Shown: positions 18,430 to 27,509, counted from the stretch's first letter. The stretch is 64,000 nt of DNA from Bacteroidales bacterium 52_46 (GCA_001915385.1 MNQK01000033.1:4972-68971); one strand, 5' to 3'. A program made the numbers and translations. The notes: generated by a model from the sequence alone, not told the origin.

Positions 18430-19506
18430 ATGAAATATAAATCAACGATACTCGGCATGATGCTTGCCGCTGCCGGCGTGGCAGTGGCCGCTCCCCGCGT
18501 GCAATGGCTCAATCCCGACTACGATTTCGGTGCCATCGCCGAAGCCGACGGTGTGGCTCAGGGCGAATTCCGCTTTGTTAATACCGGCGACGCTCCGGTC
18601 AGCGTGACAGGAGTACACACATCGTGCGGCTGCACCACCGCGCAGATACCGCGCGAGCCTGTCAGCCCCGGCGACACCGCTGTAATAGCCGTACAATACG
18701 ACCCGACAGGCCGTCCCGGCAAGTTTGAAAAGAAAGTGACGGTCAATTTCTCCGACGACGTTCCGCGCACGTCGCTTCGTGTCCATGGTGTCGTCATCGG
18801 CACGACCAAGACCCTGCAGTCGCGGTATCCCATTGATGCGGGCGTGATGCGTATCCATTCGTCGGTCATACCGTTCGGCAACGTCAGAAATGTCGCCGCC
18901 AAAAGCGACTTCCTCGAGGTATACAATGCGTCGCACGACACAATCGTGCCCGTGTGGAGCAACATCCCGTCATACGTAAGCGTGGCTCCCCTCGAAAATA
19001 AAATCGCTCCGGGACAGCAGGCCGTCTACAATCTGATGTTCTCCGGCTATAAAGCGCCGGCCTACGGACTCGTCACCGACAGCCTTTTCATAGCCTCAGG
19101 TCCCGGCGCCGAGCCGGTGAAAGTCGACGTAGTCGGCATAGTCGTCGAGGATTTCTCACGCCTGAGCGACGCTGACCGCATCAATGCGCCGGTCATTTCG
19201 GTGAGCGACGACCGTCTCGACTTCGGCACCTTCACACCCTCCGCCGCGGTCACCAATGAGTTTACCATTACCAACAAGGGTAAGAATACACTGATTTTGC
19301 GGCGTGTCTATACCGCCGACAAGGGTATCGGCGTATCGGTCGACAAGACCGAGATAAAGAAAGGGAAACAGGCTAAAGTGACCGTCACGGTCACCCCCGA
19401 GGCCCTCGGCGACGGCGTGCTCAACGGCCGCATCTCCATTATCTCCAACGACCCCGACCACTCCAATCTTACTGTCCGTGCCGTAGGTCTTCCCGAAGGA
19501 TTCTGA
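18430..19506 (+). CDS. DUF1573 secreted protein (multi-domain)
   Basis: From the ATG at 18430 the 358-residue product has a signal peptide (MKYKSTILGMMLAAAGVAVA) and about three Ig-like repeats. The first is a DUF1573 domain with HTSCGCTTAQIP and the YDPTGRPGKF segment, closely like the preceding small protein. The last (RLDFGTFTPSAAVTNEFTI) lacks the CGC motif. An upstream in-frame start at 18400 would disrupt the signal peptide. It is probably periplasmic or exported; no enzymatic motif is seen. It may be cotranscribed with the rlmN group, separated by a short palindrome. Confidence 0.87.
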   Translation: MKYKSTILGMMLAAAGVAVAAPRVQWLNPDYDFGAIAEADGVAQGEFRFVNTGDAPVSVTGVHTSCGCTTAQIPREPVSPGDTAVIAVQYDPTGRPGKFEKKVTVNFSDDVPRTSLRVHGVVIGTTKTLQSRYPIDAGVMRIHSSVIPFGNVRNVAAKSDFLEVYNASHDTIVPVWSNIPSYVSVAPLENKIAPGQQAVYNLMFSGYKAPAYGLVTDSLFIASGPGAEPVKVDVVGIVVEDFSRLSDADRINAPVISVSDDRLDFGTFTPSAAVTNEFTITNKGKNTLILRRVYTADKGIGVSVDKTEIKKGKQAKVTVTVTPEALGDGVLNGRISIISNDPDHSNLTVRAVGLPEGF

Positions 19507-19565
19507 ATTAATATTAAATTTGAATATAGCGATGCACACTGTTGCGTCCGTAAAAACACCTTACT

Positions 19566-20654
19566 ATGACCCATCCTGAAAACGACGAAAAATATATCGG
19601 TCTGACCGTCAATTCCGGCGTGGCGCAGCCCCCGTCGGTCAATCCCTATCTCAAACGTCACCGCCGCAAGCCCCTCCCCTCCGTGGGCGAGATGGTCGAC
19701 GGCATCGTGAAAGGTGACGTAACCATGCTGTCGCGCGCCGTGACGCTCGTAGAGAGCATCCAGCCCGACCACTACGCGCTCGCTCAGGAGGTCATAGAGA
19801 AATGTCTGCCGCATTCGGGCAATTCGCGGCGCATCGGCATAACGGGCGTTCCCGGCGCGGGCAAGAGCACCTCGATTGATGTGTTCGGTCTCCACGTGCT
19901 GCGCGACGGCGGCAAGCTCGCCGTCCTTGCCATCGACCCGTCGAGCGAACGCACCCGCGGCTCTATTCTCGGCGACAAGACGCGCATGGAAAAACTGTCG
20001 CAGCATCCCGGAGCATTCATACGCCCTTCCCCCTCGGCCGGCTCGCTCGGAGGCGTGGCGCGCAAGACGCGTGAGACAATCGTGCTGTGCGAGGCTGCCG
20101 GCTACAACAATATCTTCGTCGAGACCGTAGGAGTGGGGCAGAGCGAGACTGCCGTACACTCGATGGTCGATTTCTTCCTCCTCATACAGCTTGCCGGCAC
20201 CGGCGACGAGCTGCAGGGCATCAAACGCGGCATCATGGAGATGGCCGACGGCATCGTAATCAACAAGGCCGACGGCGACAATATCGGTCCTGCTCAGCTC
20301 GCGCAGGCGCAGTTCAAATCGGCACTGCATCTCTTTCCGCCGGCCGAGTCGGGCTGGGCGCCGGAGGTATTGACCTATTCCGGGTACTACGAACTTGGCA
20401 TAGCCGAAGTGTGGGATATGATCGACCGCTACTTTGCTTTCGTCAAGGACAACGGTTATTTCGAGCGTAAACGCATGCAGCAGGCACGCTACTGGATGTA
20501 CGAGACCATCGACAACCGCCTCCGCTCCCACTTCTACAACGACCCCGAAATCGCCGCCATGCTCGCCGACCGCGAACGTCTCGTCCTCTCCAACCGCCAA
20601 AGCTCCTTCACCGCCGCCCGCGACATCCTCGATTACTACTTCTCCCGGAAATAA
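19566..20654 (+). CDS. meaB: Methylmalonyl-CoA mutase-associated GTPase MeaB
   Basis: MeaB (ArgK-type) is a G3E-family GTPase that protects and reloads the B12 enzyme methylmalonyl-CoA mutase, which is active in the succinate-propionate pathway of Bacteroidales. The 362-residue product has the P-loop GVPGAGKS (residues 94-101), LAIDPSSERTRGSILGDKTRM, ETVGVGQSE and NKADGDN, all family markers. Length is as expected. No mutase subunit gene is in this window. Confidence 0.94.
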   Translation: MTHPENDEKYIGLTVNSGVAQPPSVNPYLKRHRRKPLPSVGEMVDGIVKGDVTMLSRAVTLVESIQPDHYALAQEVIEKCLPHSGNSRRIGITGVPGAGKSTSIDVFGLHVLRDGGKLAVLAIDPSSERTRGSILGDKTRMEKLSQHPGAFIRPSPSAGSLGGVARKTRETIVLCEAAGYNNIFVETVGVGQSETAVHSMVDFFLLIQLAGTGDELQGIKRGIMEMADGIVINKADGDNIGPAQLAQAQFKSALHLFPPAESGWAPEVLTYSGYYELGIAEVWDMIDRYFAFVKDNGYFERKRMQQARYWMYETIDNRLRSHFYNDPEIAAMLADRERLVLSNRQSSFTAARDILDYYFSRK

Positions 20655-20735
20655 TAAGAGGACTCAGAGCACTCCGAGTCCTCCGAGTTCTCCAATAATT
20701 TTGAATATTATTTTTTCAAAATGCAATTAAAATGC

Positions 20736-20743
20736 TAATTTTG
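20736..20743 (+). promoter_or_regulatory. -7 box for the argF'-proCBA operon
   Basis: TAATTTTG fits TAnnTTTG and lies 20 bases before the argF' start. Confidence 0.6.
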
Positions 20744-20763
20744 TAAGCAAAAAGTAATTAAAT

Positions 20764-21717
20764 ATGCGTAATTTCACGACTGTCGCCGATATAGGCGACC
20801 TTAAGAAAGCTGTCGAGGAGGCAAAGGAGGTCAAGGCCGACCGTTTCGCCTATCAGTATCTCGGCCGCAACAAGACGTTGCTGATGATATTCTTCAACTC
20901 GTCGCTCCGCACACGCCTCTCCACACAGAAAGCAGCCATGAACCTTGGCATGAACACCATAGTGCTCGACGTCAACCAGGGCGCATGGAAACTCGAGACC
21001 GAGCGCGGCGTCATCATGGACGGCGACAAGCCCGAACATCTCCTTGAGGCAATCCCCGTGATGGGATGCTACTGCGATGTGATCGGCGTACGCTCTTTCG
21101 CCCGTTTCGAGTCGAAAGCCGACGATTACAATGAGCTTATACTCAATCAGTTCATAAAATACTCAGGGCGCCCTGTGTTCTCAATGGAGGCAGCCACGCG
21201 CCACCCCCTGCAGTCGTTTGCCGACCTTATCACCATCGAGGAGTACAAGACCAAGGAGCGTCCGAAGGTTGTCCTGACATGGGCGCCCCATCCCAAGGCA
21301 TTGCCGCAGGCCGTGCCCAACTCGTTTGCCGAGTGGATGCGTGCGGCTGATGTGGAGTTTGTCATCGCCAACCCCGAAGGCTACGACCTCGCGCCCGAAT
21401 TTGTAGGCGACACCAAGGTATACCACAACCAGGACGAGGCACTCCGCGGTGCCGACTTCGTCTACGCCAAAAACTGGAGCGCATACGCCGACCCCAACTA
21501 CGGCAAAGTGCTCTCCACCGACCGCTCCTGGACGGTGACTGCCGATAAGATGGCGCTCACCGACAACGCCTACTTCATGCACTGCCTTCCCGTGCGGCGC
21601 AACATGATTGTAAGCGACGACGTCATCGAGTCGCCCCGCTCGCTTGTCATACCCGAAGCCGCCAACCGTGAGATTTCTGCCGAAGTAGTGCTCAAACGTA
21701 TACTCGAATCACTATGA
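20764..21717 (+). CDS. argF': N-succinylornithine carbamoyltransferase
   Basis: In Bacteroidetes this enzyme carbamoylates N-succinyl-L-ornithine in arginine synthesis instead of ornithine itself. The 317-residue product has the carbamoyl-phosphate loop SLRTR (residues 47-51), HPLQSFADL and HCLPVRRNMIVSDDV. Residue 90 is Pro, in GDKPEHLLEAIPVM. From established work on the B. fragilis enzyme, Pro90 favours succinyl- and a Glu nearby favours acetylornithine, so succinylornithine is the likely substrate. Its stop overlaps the proC start (ATGA), tying arginine and proline genes into one operon. Confidence 0.93.
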   Translation: MRNFTTVADIGDLKKAVEEAKEVKADRFAYQYLGRNKTLLMIFFNSSLRTRLSTQKAAMNLGMNTIVLDVNQGAWKLETERGVIMDGDKPEHLLEAIPVMGCYCDVIGVRSFARFESKADDYNELILNQFIKYSGRPVFSMEAATRHPLQSFADLITIEEYKTKERPKVVLTWAPHPKALPQAVPNSFAEWMRAADVEFVIANPEGYDLAPEFVGDTKVYHNQDEALRGADFVYAKNWSAYADPNYGKVLSTDRSWTVTADKMALTDNAYFMHCLPVRRNMIVSDDVIESPRSLVIPEAANREISAEVVLKRILESL

Positions 21718-22505
21718 AAGTCGCGATAATAGGTGCCGGCAACATGGGGGGAGCCATAGCGCGCGCCCTTGCCGCGACACGCGAGTATAAAATTGCGCTG
21801 TCCAACCCCACGCTACCCAAACTCGAGGCCTTCAAGGCCGAGTTTCCGGAGAGATTCATAACGGTCACTACCGACAACGTCGAGGCCGTAATCGACGCCG
21901 ACGTCGTAATCCTTGCCGTCAAGCCATGGCTTCTCGGTCAGGTTATCGACCAGATTAAACCGCGCCTCGTCTACCGCCGCAACACGATAGTGTCGCTTGC
22001 CGGAGGCGTTTCCATCGACGCTCTCGACGCCATGCTTGTGCGCGGCGACGAACTGCCCGCCGTGTGCCGTGTCATCCCCGATACCGCACTATCCGTAGGC
22101 AAGTCGATGACTTTCATCGCCGGACGTCGCGCCGACGCGTCCACTCTTCAGGCTGTCGAGTCGCTGTTCCGCCGCATGGGCGAGGTAGCCGTAATCGAAG
22201 AACGCCTGATGGATGCCGCCACAGCACTCAGTTCGTGCGGCATAGCCTACGTGTACAAGTTCATACAGGCATGCGTGCAGGCCGGTGTGGAACTTGGCTT
22301 CAGACCCGCCGACGCCCTCCGTTACGTCTGCGCCACTGTCGACGGTGCCGCCGCCATGCTTTCGCTCCCCGGCGCTGCGCCGCAGACCGAGATTGACAAG
22401 GTCACCACACCCGGTGGCATGACTATAAAAGGTATCAATGCGTTGGAACACAGTGGATTTACCTCCGCAGTCATCAATGCCATACTAACCCCAGTCAGAA
22501 AATGA
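21714..22505 (+). CDS. proC: Pyrroline-5-carboxylate reductase
   Basis: ProC makes L-proline from P5C with NAD(P)H. The 263-residue product begins with the Rossmann motif VAIIGAGNMGGAIARALA. It contains VVILAVKPW and, near the end, the family signature VTTPGGMTIKGINALE. It overlaps both argF' upstream and proB downstream by four bases (ATGA), so the three genes are translationally coupled. Confidence 0.96.
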   Translation: MKVAIIGAGNMGGAIARALAATREYKIALSNPTLPKLEAFKAEFPERFITVTTDNVEAVIDADVVILAVKPWLLGQVIDQIKPRLVYRRNTIVSLAGGVSIDALDAMLVRGDELPAVCRVIPDTALSVGKSMTFIAGRRADASTLQAVESLFRRMGEVAVIEERLMDAATALSSCGIAYVYKFIQACVQAGVELGFRPADALRYVCATVDGAAAMLSLPGAAPQTEIDKVTTPGGMTIKGINALEHSGFTSAVINAILTPVRK

Positions 22506-23587
22506 GGAATTATCGCCGAGTCACCATAAAGATAGGCAGCAATGTGCTGACCCGTGCCGACGGCACGCTCGACGTCACCCGCGTTTCGGCTCTCGTCGAC
22601 CAGGTGTGCGCCCTCCGCGCCCGCGGCATCGAGGTTGTCATGATTTCGTCGGGAGCGGTGGCGTGCGGACGCTCCGAGCTGCGCGGCATGCAGCTGCCGC
22701 AGCTCGACAATGTCGACGCCCGCCAGCTCTTTTCGGCTGTCGGACAGGTAAAGCTCATCAACCGTTACTACGACCTGTTCCGCGACCGGGGTATCCACGT
22801 CGGTCAGGTGCTCACCATGAAGGAGAGTTTCGCAACGCGCCGCCACTATCTCAACCAGCGCAACTGCATGATGGTGATGCTGCGCAACGGCATCATACCT
22901 ATTGTCAATGAGAACGATACCGTCAGCGTGACCGAACTGATGTTCACCGACAACGACGAGCTGTCGGGACTCGTGGCCGCCATGCTCGACTGCGACGCGC
23001 TCATCATACTCAGCAATATCGACGGCATCTACAACGGCGACCCGCGTCAGCCCGGCGCCGAGGTGATACGCCGTGTCGACCCCGACCTCGACCTCACCGA
23101 CTACATCATGACCGAGCGTTCGGGCTTCGGCCGCGGAGGCATGGTCACCAAATACCGTATCGCCCGGAAGGTGGCCGACGAGGGGATAGCCGTAATCATA
23201 GCCAACGGCAAGCGCGACAACATACTGACCGACATCATATCGGGCGAAGGCGACACCGTTTGCACCGAGTTTGCCCCCGCCGCAGTGCCCGCTTCGAGCC
23301 TCAAGCGCTGGATAGCCCACAGCGAAGGTTTCGCCAAAGGCGCCATCAGAATCAACGACCGCGCCGTCGAGGCTGTCAACTCCGACCACGCCGCCTCGGT
23401 GCTCCCGATTGGCGTAACTGAAGTAATCGGCGATTTCGAGAAAGACGACCTGATAAAAGTGCTCGACACCGCCGGCAACCTCATAGCCATAGGCCGCTCC
23501 TCCTACGGCGCAGCCGAAGCCCGCGAAGCCGCCGGCAAGCACCGTCAGCGCCCCATAATCCACTACGACTACCTCTATGTGGAATAG
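22502..23587 (+). CDS. proB: Glutamate 5-kinase
   Basis: ProB phosphorylates glutamate in the first step of proline synthesis and is usually feedback-inhibited by proline. The 361-residue product has the amino-acid kinase N-terminus (VTIKIGSNVLTRADG), VVMISSGAVACG, IVNENDTVSV and GRGGMVTKYRIA. A C-terminal PUA-type domain follows from about residue 270. Length suits the PUA-containing form. proA follows after 106 bases that hold a short palindrome. Confidence 0.95.
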   Translation: MRNYRRVTIKIGSNVLTRADGTLDVTRVSALVDQVCALRARGIEVVMISSGAVACGRSELRGMQLPQLDNVDARQLFSAVGQVKLINRYYDLFRDRGIHVGQVLTMKESFATRRHYLNQRNCMMVMLRNGIIPIVNENDTVSVTELMFTDNDELSGLVAAMLDCDALIILSNIDGIYNGDPRQPGAEVIRRVDPDLDLTDYIMTERSGFGRGGMVTKYRIARKVADEGIAVIIANGKRDNILTDIISGEGDTVCTEFAPAAVPASSLKRWIAHSEGFAKGAIRINDRAVEAVNSDHAASVLPIGVTEVIGDFEKDDLIKVLDTAGNLIAIGRSSYGAAEAREAAGKHRQRPIIHYDYLYVE

Positions 23588-23657
23588 GTTGAATAAGTCC
23601 AATTAGTCCAATTAGACTAATTAGACCAATAACTTTATCATTAACCCCCTCAGTGCT

Positions 23658-23675
23658 GACGCGATAAATCGCGTC
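23658..23675. repeat. Short GACGCGATAAATCGCGTC palindrome
   Basis: Lies between proB and proA and is followed by CCTAC, as in other members of the family. Confidence 0.5.
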
Positions 23676-23693
23676 CCTACAAATCGCTTAAAA

Positions 23694-24935
23694 ATGGTTG
23701 AACAGCAGCTTATTGACGCGCGCCGTGCATCGCGGCAGCTTCTCGGACTCTCCGATGAAAAAATCAACACCGTACTTCTCGCTGTGGCCGACGCTCTCGT
23801 AGCGGCCACCGACGACATACTCGCCGCCAACGCCCTCGACCTGGCGCGCATGGACACGGCCAATCCCAAATATGACCGGCTGAAACTGACCCCTGACCGC
23901 ATAGCCGGCATCGCGGCCGACATGCGCAACGTGGCGTCGCTCCCGTCGCCGCGCGTGGAGATTGACCGCCGCGTGCGTCCAAACGGGCTGGTTATCCGCC
24001 GCGTGGCCGTCCCATTCGGCGTTATCGGCGTCATCTATGAGGCGCGCCCCAATGTCACCGCCGACGTCTTCTCCCTATGCTTCAAAAGCGGTAACGTATG
24101 TGTGCTCAAGGGGGGACACGACGCCGACGACTCCTCTCGCGCCATTGTCGACGTGATCCATCGCGAGCTCCGCAGCCACGGCATCGACCCCGCCGTAGCC
24201 ACTCTGCTCCCCGCCACCCGCGAGGCCACCGACACGCTTCTCGCCGCCCGCGGCACCGTCGACCTTATCATACCCCGCGGCAGCAGCAGCCTTATCAACA
24301 GCGTCCGTGAGAAGTCGCAGGTACCGGTCATCGAGACGGGCGCCGGAGTGTGTCACTGCTACGTCGACGCTTCGGCCGACATAGCGATGGCACGTGACAT
24401 CGTCAATAATGCCAAAACGCGGCGCGTAAGCGTGTGCAACGCTCTCGACTGTATCATCCTTCACAGCTCGCTTCTTGACGCGTTAGGGGCCATCTGTGAG
24501 CCTCTGGCGGCCTCATCCGTCATCATCCATGCCGACGACCGTGCCTACCGCGCTCTCGAAGGCCGCTATCCCGCGCAATTGCTCCGGCATGCAACCGATG
24601 CCGACTTCGGCACCGAATTCCTGTCGTATGCCATGGCTATACGCACCGTCGACACCCTCGACGAGGCGCTCGACCATATCGACCGCAACGGTTCCGGTCA
24701 CAGCGAGTCGGTAGTCACCGCCGACGAGGAGGTAAAACGCCGCTTCTCCACCGAGGTCGACGCCGCATGTGTCTACACCAACGCCCCGACATCGTTTACC
24801 GACGGCGCCCAGTTCGGTCTCGGCGCCGAAATAGGCATCTCCACCCAGAAAATGCATGCCCGCGGCCCCATGGCTCTCGAAGGCCTTATGACCTACAAAT
24901 GGCTCATCGCCGGCACCGGCCAAATCCGCCCGTAG
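23694..24935 (+). CDS. proA: Glutamate-5-semialdehyde dehydrogenase
   Basis: ProA reduces gamma-glutamyl phosphate to the semialdehyde that cyclises to P5C. The 413-residue product has the ALDH-like fold: VAVPFGVIGVIYEARPNVT, LKGGHDADDSS, LIIPRGSSSLI and a catalytic Cys in RRVSVCNALDCIILH. A C-terminal ALEGLMTYKWLIAGTGQIRP completes it. It forms the full proline pathway with proC and proB just upstream. Confidence 0.96.
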   Translation: MVEQQLIDARRASRQLLGLSDEKINTVLLAVADALVAATDDILAANALDLARMDTANPKYDRLKLTPDRIAGIAADMRNVASLPSPRVEIDRRVRPNGLVIRRVAVPFGVIGVIYEARPNVTADVFSLCFKSGNVCVLKGGHDADDSSRAIVDVIHRELRSHGIDPAVATLLPATREATDTLLAARGTVDLIIPRGSSSLINSVREKSQVPVIETGAGVCHCYVDASADIAMARDIVNNAKTRRVSVCNALDCIILHSSLLDALGAICEPLAASSVIIHADDRAYRALEGRYPAQLLRHATDADFGTEFLSYAMAIRTVDTLDEALDHIDRNGSGHSESVVTADEEVKRRFSTEVDAACVYTNAPTSFTDGAQFGLGAEIGISTQKMHARGPMALEGLMTYKWLIAGTGQIRP

Positions 24936-24941
24936 CTGATA

Positions 24942-24976
24942 GGGGCGAGGGCGTCCCGCCCTCGTGGTATTATGGA
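24942..24976. repeat. GAGGGCGTCCCGCCCTC half-element
   Basis: GAGGGCG and CGCCCTC form a hairpin followed by GTGGTATTAT. Complete inverted pairs of the same family are at 29746-29844 and 34681-34757; here only one half is present. Confidence 0.6.
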
Positions 24977-24990
24977 AAGTTATTACGAAG

Positions 24991-25113
24991 GTGTTGCAAA
25001 ACTCGGCTTTAACTTTCCGCGGTTGAAAACCGCGGCTACTACGTAGCTGATTGTCAGGAATCTTCGCATAGTAGCCGCGGTTTTCAACCGCGGAAAGTTT
25101 AGTTCTGCAACAC
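24991..25113. repeat. CCGCGGTT-family palindromic element
   Basis: The left half (TGTTGCAAAACT...CCGCGGTTGAAAACCGCGG) and right half (CCGCGGTTTTCAACCGCGG...CTGCAACA) are inverted repeats with arms of about 45 bases. Each arm has a nested internal hairpin. A relative lies before mutS at 31914-32020. Confidence 0.8.
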
Positions 25114-25130
25114 TCTGCTCCACTACAAAC

Positions 25131-25165
25131 AAAAAAGCGATGGCTCGAAGCCATCGCTTTTTTGT
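25131..25165. terminator. Terminator of the minus-strand secreted protein gene
   Basis: AAAAAAGCGATGGCT and AGCCATCGCTTTTTT form a strong stem with flanking A and T runs. The same hairpin ends the divergent paralogue at 27242-27273. Confidence 0.85.
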
Positions 25166-25185
25166 TTGCTGATATGTCAATCAGA

Positions 25186-25971
25186 TTATTTTACGAGTTC
25201 TTTTGCAACTTTGTCGCCGCGAACTACGATGTAAAGACCGTTGGTCGGCTCGGCAACGCGTACACCCTGAAGGTTGTAGTATACGGGAGCTGCATTCTCT
25301 TCAACTTCGATGCCTTCAACTGCTGTAATCAGACCGCTTGTGCCGTCGAGGCTATAAACATGGCCGTCTTCAAACATTGAAGCGTTTTCTACGTTGTCTG
25401 ATTCATCACCGTTGTAGTTGAGTTTCCAGTTGATTGAACTGCCGGTGAGTTCACGTGAATCTATGTCAATAGTCCAATACTCTTCGCCGTTAATAGTGAC
25501 CTTTGACATTTCTTTACCGGGCCAGCTGCCGAAAAGCGAGGGAGCCCAAGAATAGATATAGCATCCGGCTTTATCCCATTCTGACACACGAATATAAATT
25601 TTTGCATAGTTTATAACTACTTCTCCGGCGGGAGTGAAAACACCATCTTTAATTGTGCCGATAGGATCGATTGAATTGACGTTGTTTCCGCTATAAACCG
25701 CACCATCAGTTGTAGCAAGGTCTTTTGTCTGAGCACCATCGCCGCTGAAAATTACATTGGTCTGGTCGCCGGGCACGTTGTATACATAGAATGTACGGCC
25801 GTCAATAGTAATTGTCTCGGTCACTGCATCACCGGGCCATTTAGAAACTTCAGGAGCCCAACAATAGCAATTTACACTACTCCAGCCAAGGGTGTTTTCA
25901 AAATACACTGAGGTTGCCGAAGCGGCCACGCTTACGAGCATGGCTACAAGAAAAAAGTAAAATTTCTTCAT
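25186..25971 (-). CDS. Secreted protein with two CBM26-like starch-binding modules
   Basis: The 261-residue product has a Sec signal peptide (MKKFYFFLVAMLVSVAASA) without a lipobox. Two tandem modules follow: SVYFENTLGWSSVNCYCWAP with WPGDAVTETITI (about residues 20-100), and IYIRVSEWDKAGCYIYSW with GSWPGKEMSKVTI (about 125-200). This pattern resembles CBM26 starch-binding domains. The C-terminus carries the tag PVYYNLQGVRVAEPTNGLYI, shared almost unchanged with the divergent gene at 26359. It is likely a secreted or surface alpha-glucan-binding protein. No lipobox or catalytic domain is seen, so attachment probably depends on the C-terminal tag. It has its own promoter and a copy of the shared terminator. 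Confidence 0.8.
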   Translation of the reverse strand: MKKFYFFLVAMLVSVAASATSVYFENTLGWSSVNCYCWAPEVSKWPGDAVTETITIDGRTFYVYNVPGDQTNVIFSGDGAQTKDLATTDGAVYSGNNVNSIDPIGTIKDGVFTPAGEVVINYAKIYIRVSEWDKAGCYIYSWAPSLFGSWPGKEMSKVTINGEEYWTIDIDSRELTGSSINWKLNYNGDESDNVENASMFEDGHVYSLDGTSGLITAVEGIEVEENAAPVYYNLQGVRVAEPTNGLYIVVRGDKVAKELVK

Positions 25972-26082
25972 GAATAAAAAGGTTAAGTGTTAATAAATTA
26001 TTAAGGTTAATTATTTTAGTTTACGTCTTGTAAGTACGATATTGATATACATGTCTCTTGCCAAGAGATAATAATTACGGTG

Positions 26083-26090
26083 CAAATATA
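26083..26090 (-). promoter_or_regulatory. -7 box for the secreted protein gene at 25186-25971
   Basis: On the minus strand the bases read TATATTTG, giving a leader of about 105 bases. The rest of the 387-bp gap to the divergent gene is AT-rich, with mirrored leaders at its two ends. Confidence 0.5.
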
Positions 26091-26358
26091 TATAATTTTT
26101 TACAAGTCAGAACTATTTTAATGATTTTTTTTCAAAAAAAATTGAAATTAGAGGGCACTTGTTAAGCAAATCCCCTCGAATTTTTTTTATATGTCATTGT
26201 TACAATGTGCAATAAGTAGCATCACACACTCTTGGCAATAGATGGTATGTTGTTTGCTATACTTACATGAAATTCTGTAATTATTGTTTGCAAAACTGAA
26301 ATTATTCACAATTTGAATATATTAACCTTAATTTATTAACACTTAACCTTTTTTATTC

Positions 26359-27219
26359 ATGAAGAAATTTTACTTTTTTCTTGTAGCGCTCGTACTCGGC
26401 GTAATGTCAGCAAGTGCAATTGATTATTATCTGATCGGTGGTTTCCAGAAACCCAATGTCTGGACTTTAAAAGATCCGACTTGTCTGTTTGAAGCTCAGG
26501 GCGACGGTACATACGTTCTTGATTATGAAGGCCAGCTGACTTCCGGATTCAAAATCAACGACGGTACATGGGGCAATGATGCTGCTAATTTTGGCTCAAA
26601 CGGTACAAAACTCGTGCTTGGCACGCCTTATAATTATGGCGTAGGCGGCTCTACGAGCGATATTTCTCTTGAAGAAGGTGTGGTAGACAATCCCCATCTC
26701 GTTCTTGATACAAATAACGGAACCCTTACCATCACCGGTCAGCAGGCTGAAGTTAAAATCACATACGACATCTGGGGCAATCTTCCTGACCAAGCTGAAG
26801 CCTGGAGCGCAACTACTCTTACAAATGTGGAAGGCGATATCTGGGTAGCCAAGGATGTTAACGTTACCGCACAGAGCGATTTCGGTATCCGTGAACTTAC
26901 CAACGGCTCTCAGTCAAACTGGATCTGGGCTACAGGAAACAACGAAATCTCAGGCATTGGTACTTTTGCATGCGGTATTCAGGCTGAGTCTGACGGCGTA
27001 AACTTCTCTATCGCCCCGGGTAAATGGACTCTCTCATTCAATGCGGCTACAATGGAACTTGTTGTAACTTCAGGCCTCGATGCAGTTGAAGGCATCGAAG
27101 TTGAAGAGAATGTAGCTCCCGTATACTACAACCTCCAGGGTGTACGCGTTGCCGAGCCGACCAACGGCCTCTACATCGTGGTCCGCGGCAGCAAAGTAGC
27201 CAAAGAACTCGTAAAATAA
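26359..27219 (+). CDS. Secreted SusE/F-like glycan-binding protein, divergent paralogue
   Basis: The 286-residue product has the same signal peptide start as its divergent neighbour (MKKFYFFLVA) and the same C-terminal tag (PVYYNLQGVRVAEPTNGLYI). Its core is unrelated. Residues about 20-120 read DYYLIGGFQKPNVWTLKDPT and later SGFKINDGTWGNDAANFGSN, the style of SusE/SusF starch-binding domains; a second beta domain covers about 125-235. The leader before the ATG is nearly an inverted copy of the neighbour's leader, and the first 29 coding bases are identical. The pair therefore looks like an inverted duplication whose middle has been replaced. Probable role: binding alpha-glucans outside the cell. 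Confidence 0.78.
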   Translation: MKKFYFFLVALVLGVMSASAIDYYLIGGFQKPNVWTLKDPTCLFEAQGDGTYVLDYEGQLTSGFKINDGTWGNDAANFGSNGTKLVLGTPYNYGVGGSTSDISLEEGVVDNPHLVLDTNNGTLTITGQQAEVKITYDIWGNLPDQAEAWSATTLTNVEGDIWVAKDVNVTAQSDFGIRELTNGSQSNWIWATGNNEISGIGTFACGIQAESDGVNFSIAPGKWTLSFNAATMELVVTSGLDAVEGIEVEENVAPVYYNLQGVRVAEPTNGLYIVVRGSKVAKELVK

Positions 27220-27241
27220 TCTGATTAACATATCAGCTAAT

Positions 27242-27273
27242 AAAAAGCGATGGCTCGACGCCATCGCTTTTTA
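27242..27273. terminator. Terminator of the secreted protein gene at 26359
   Basis: AAAAAGCGATGGC pairs with GCCATCGCTTTTT. It is the homologue of the hairpin at 25131-25165. Confidence 0.85.
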
Positions 27274-27316
27274 TTTATATCATGACAGTGAAGCGGGTAT
27301 AAAGACGCAGTAATTT

Positions 27317-27397
27317 GTAGGGACGCACGGTCTGTGCGTCCGGTAACCGGCAGATAATCAACCGATATTTTCGGACGCACAGACCGTGCGTCCCTAC
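27317..27397. repeat. Perfect 26-bp-arm palindrome of the GACGCACGG family
   Basis: Arms at 27317-27342 and 27372-27397 are perfectly complementary (GTAGGGACGCACGGTCTGTG and its inverse), with a 29-base middle. Each arm also contains its own small hairpin. Confidence 0.85.
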
Positions 27398-27494
27398 TCC
27401 CCAGCTGAAAAATATCATGCCGGAGGATATTATTTCGGGGGCATTCTTCCAAAAAATAACCGCGCATGATGCGCGAAAACTCGCGGGAAATAAT

Positions 27495-27502
27495 TAATTT
27501 TG
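27495..27502 (+). promoter_or_regulatory. -7 box for rsmA
   Basis: TAATTTTG lies 7 bases before the rsmA start codon, so the leader would be very short. Confidence 0.5.
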
Positions 27503-27509
27503 CAGCTAT

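Noticed and set aside
22322..23602. 426-codon minus-strand frame over proB
   Set aside because: proB has all family motifs on the other strand; this is a codon-bias shadow.
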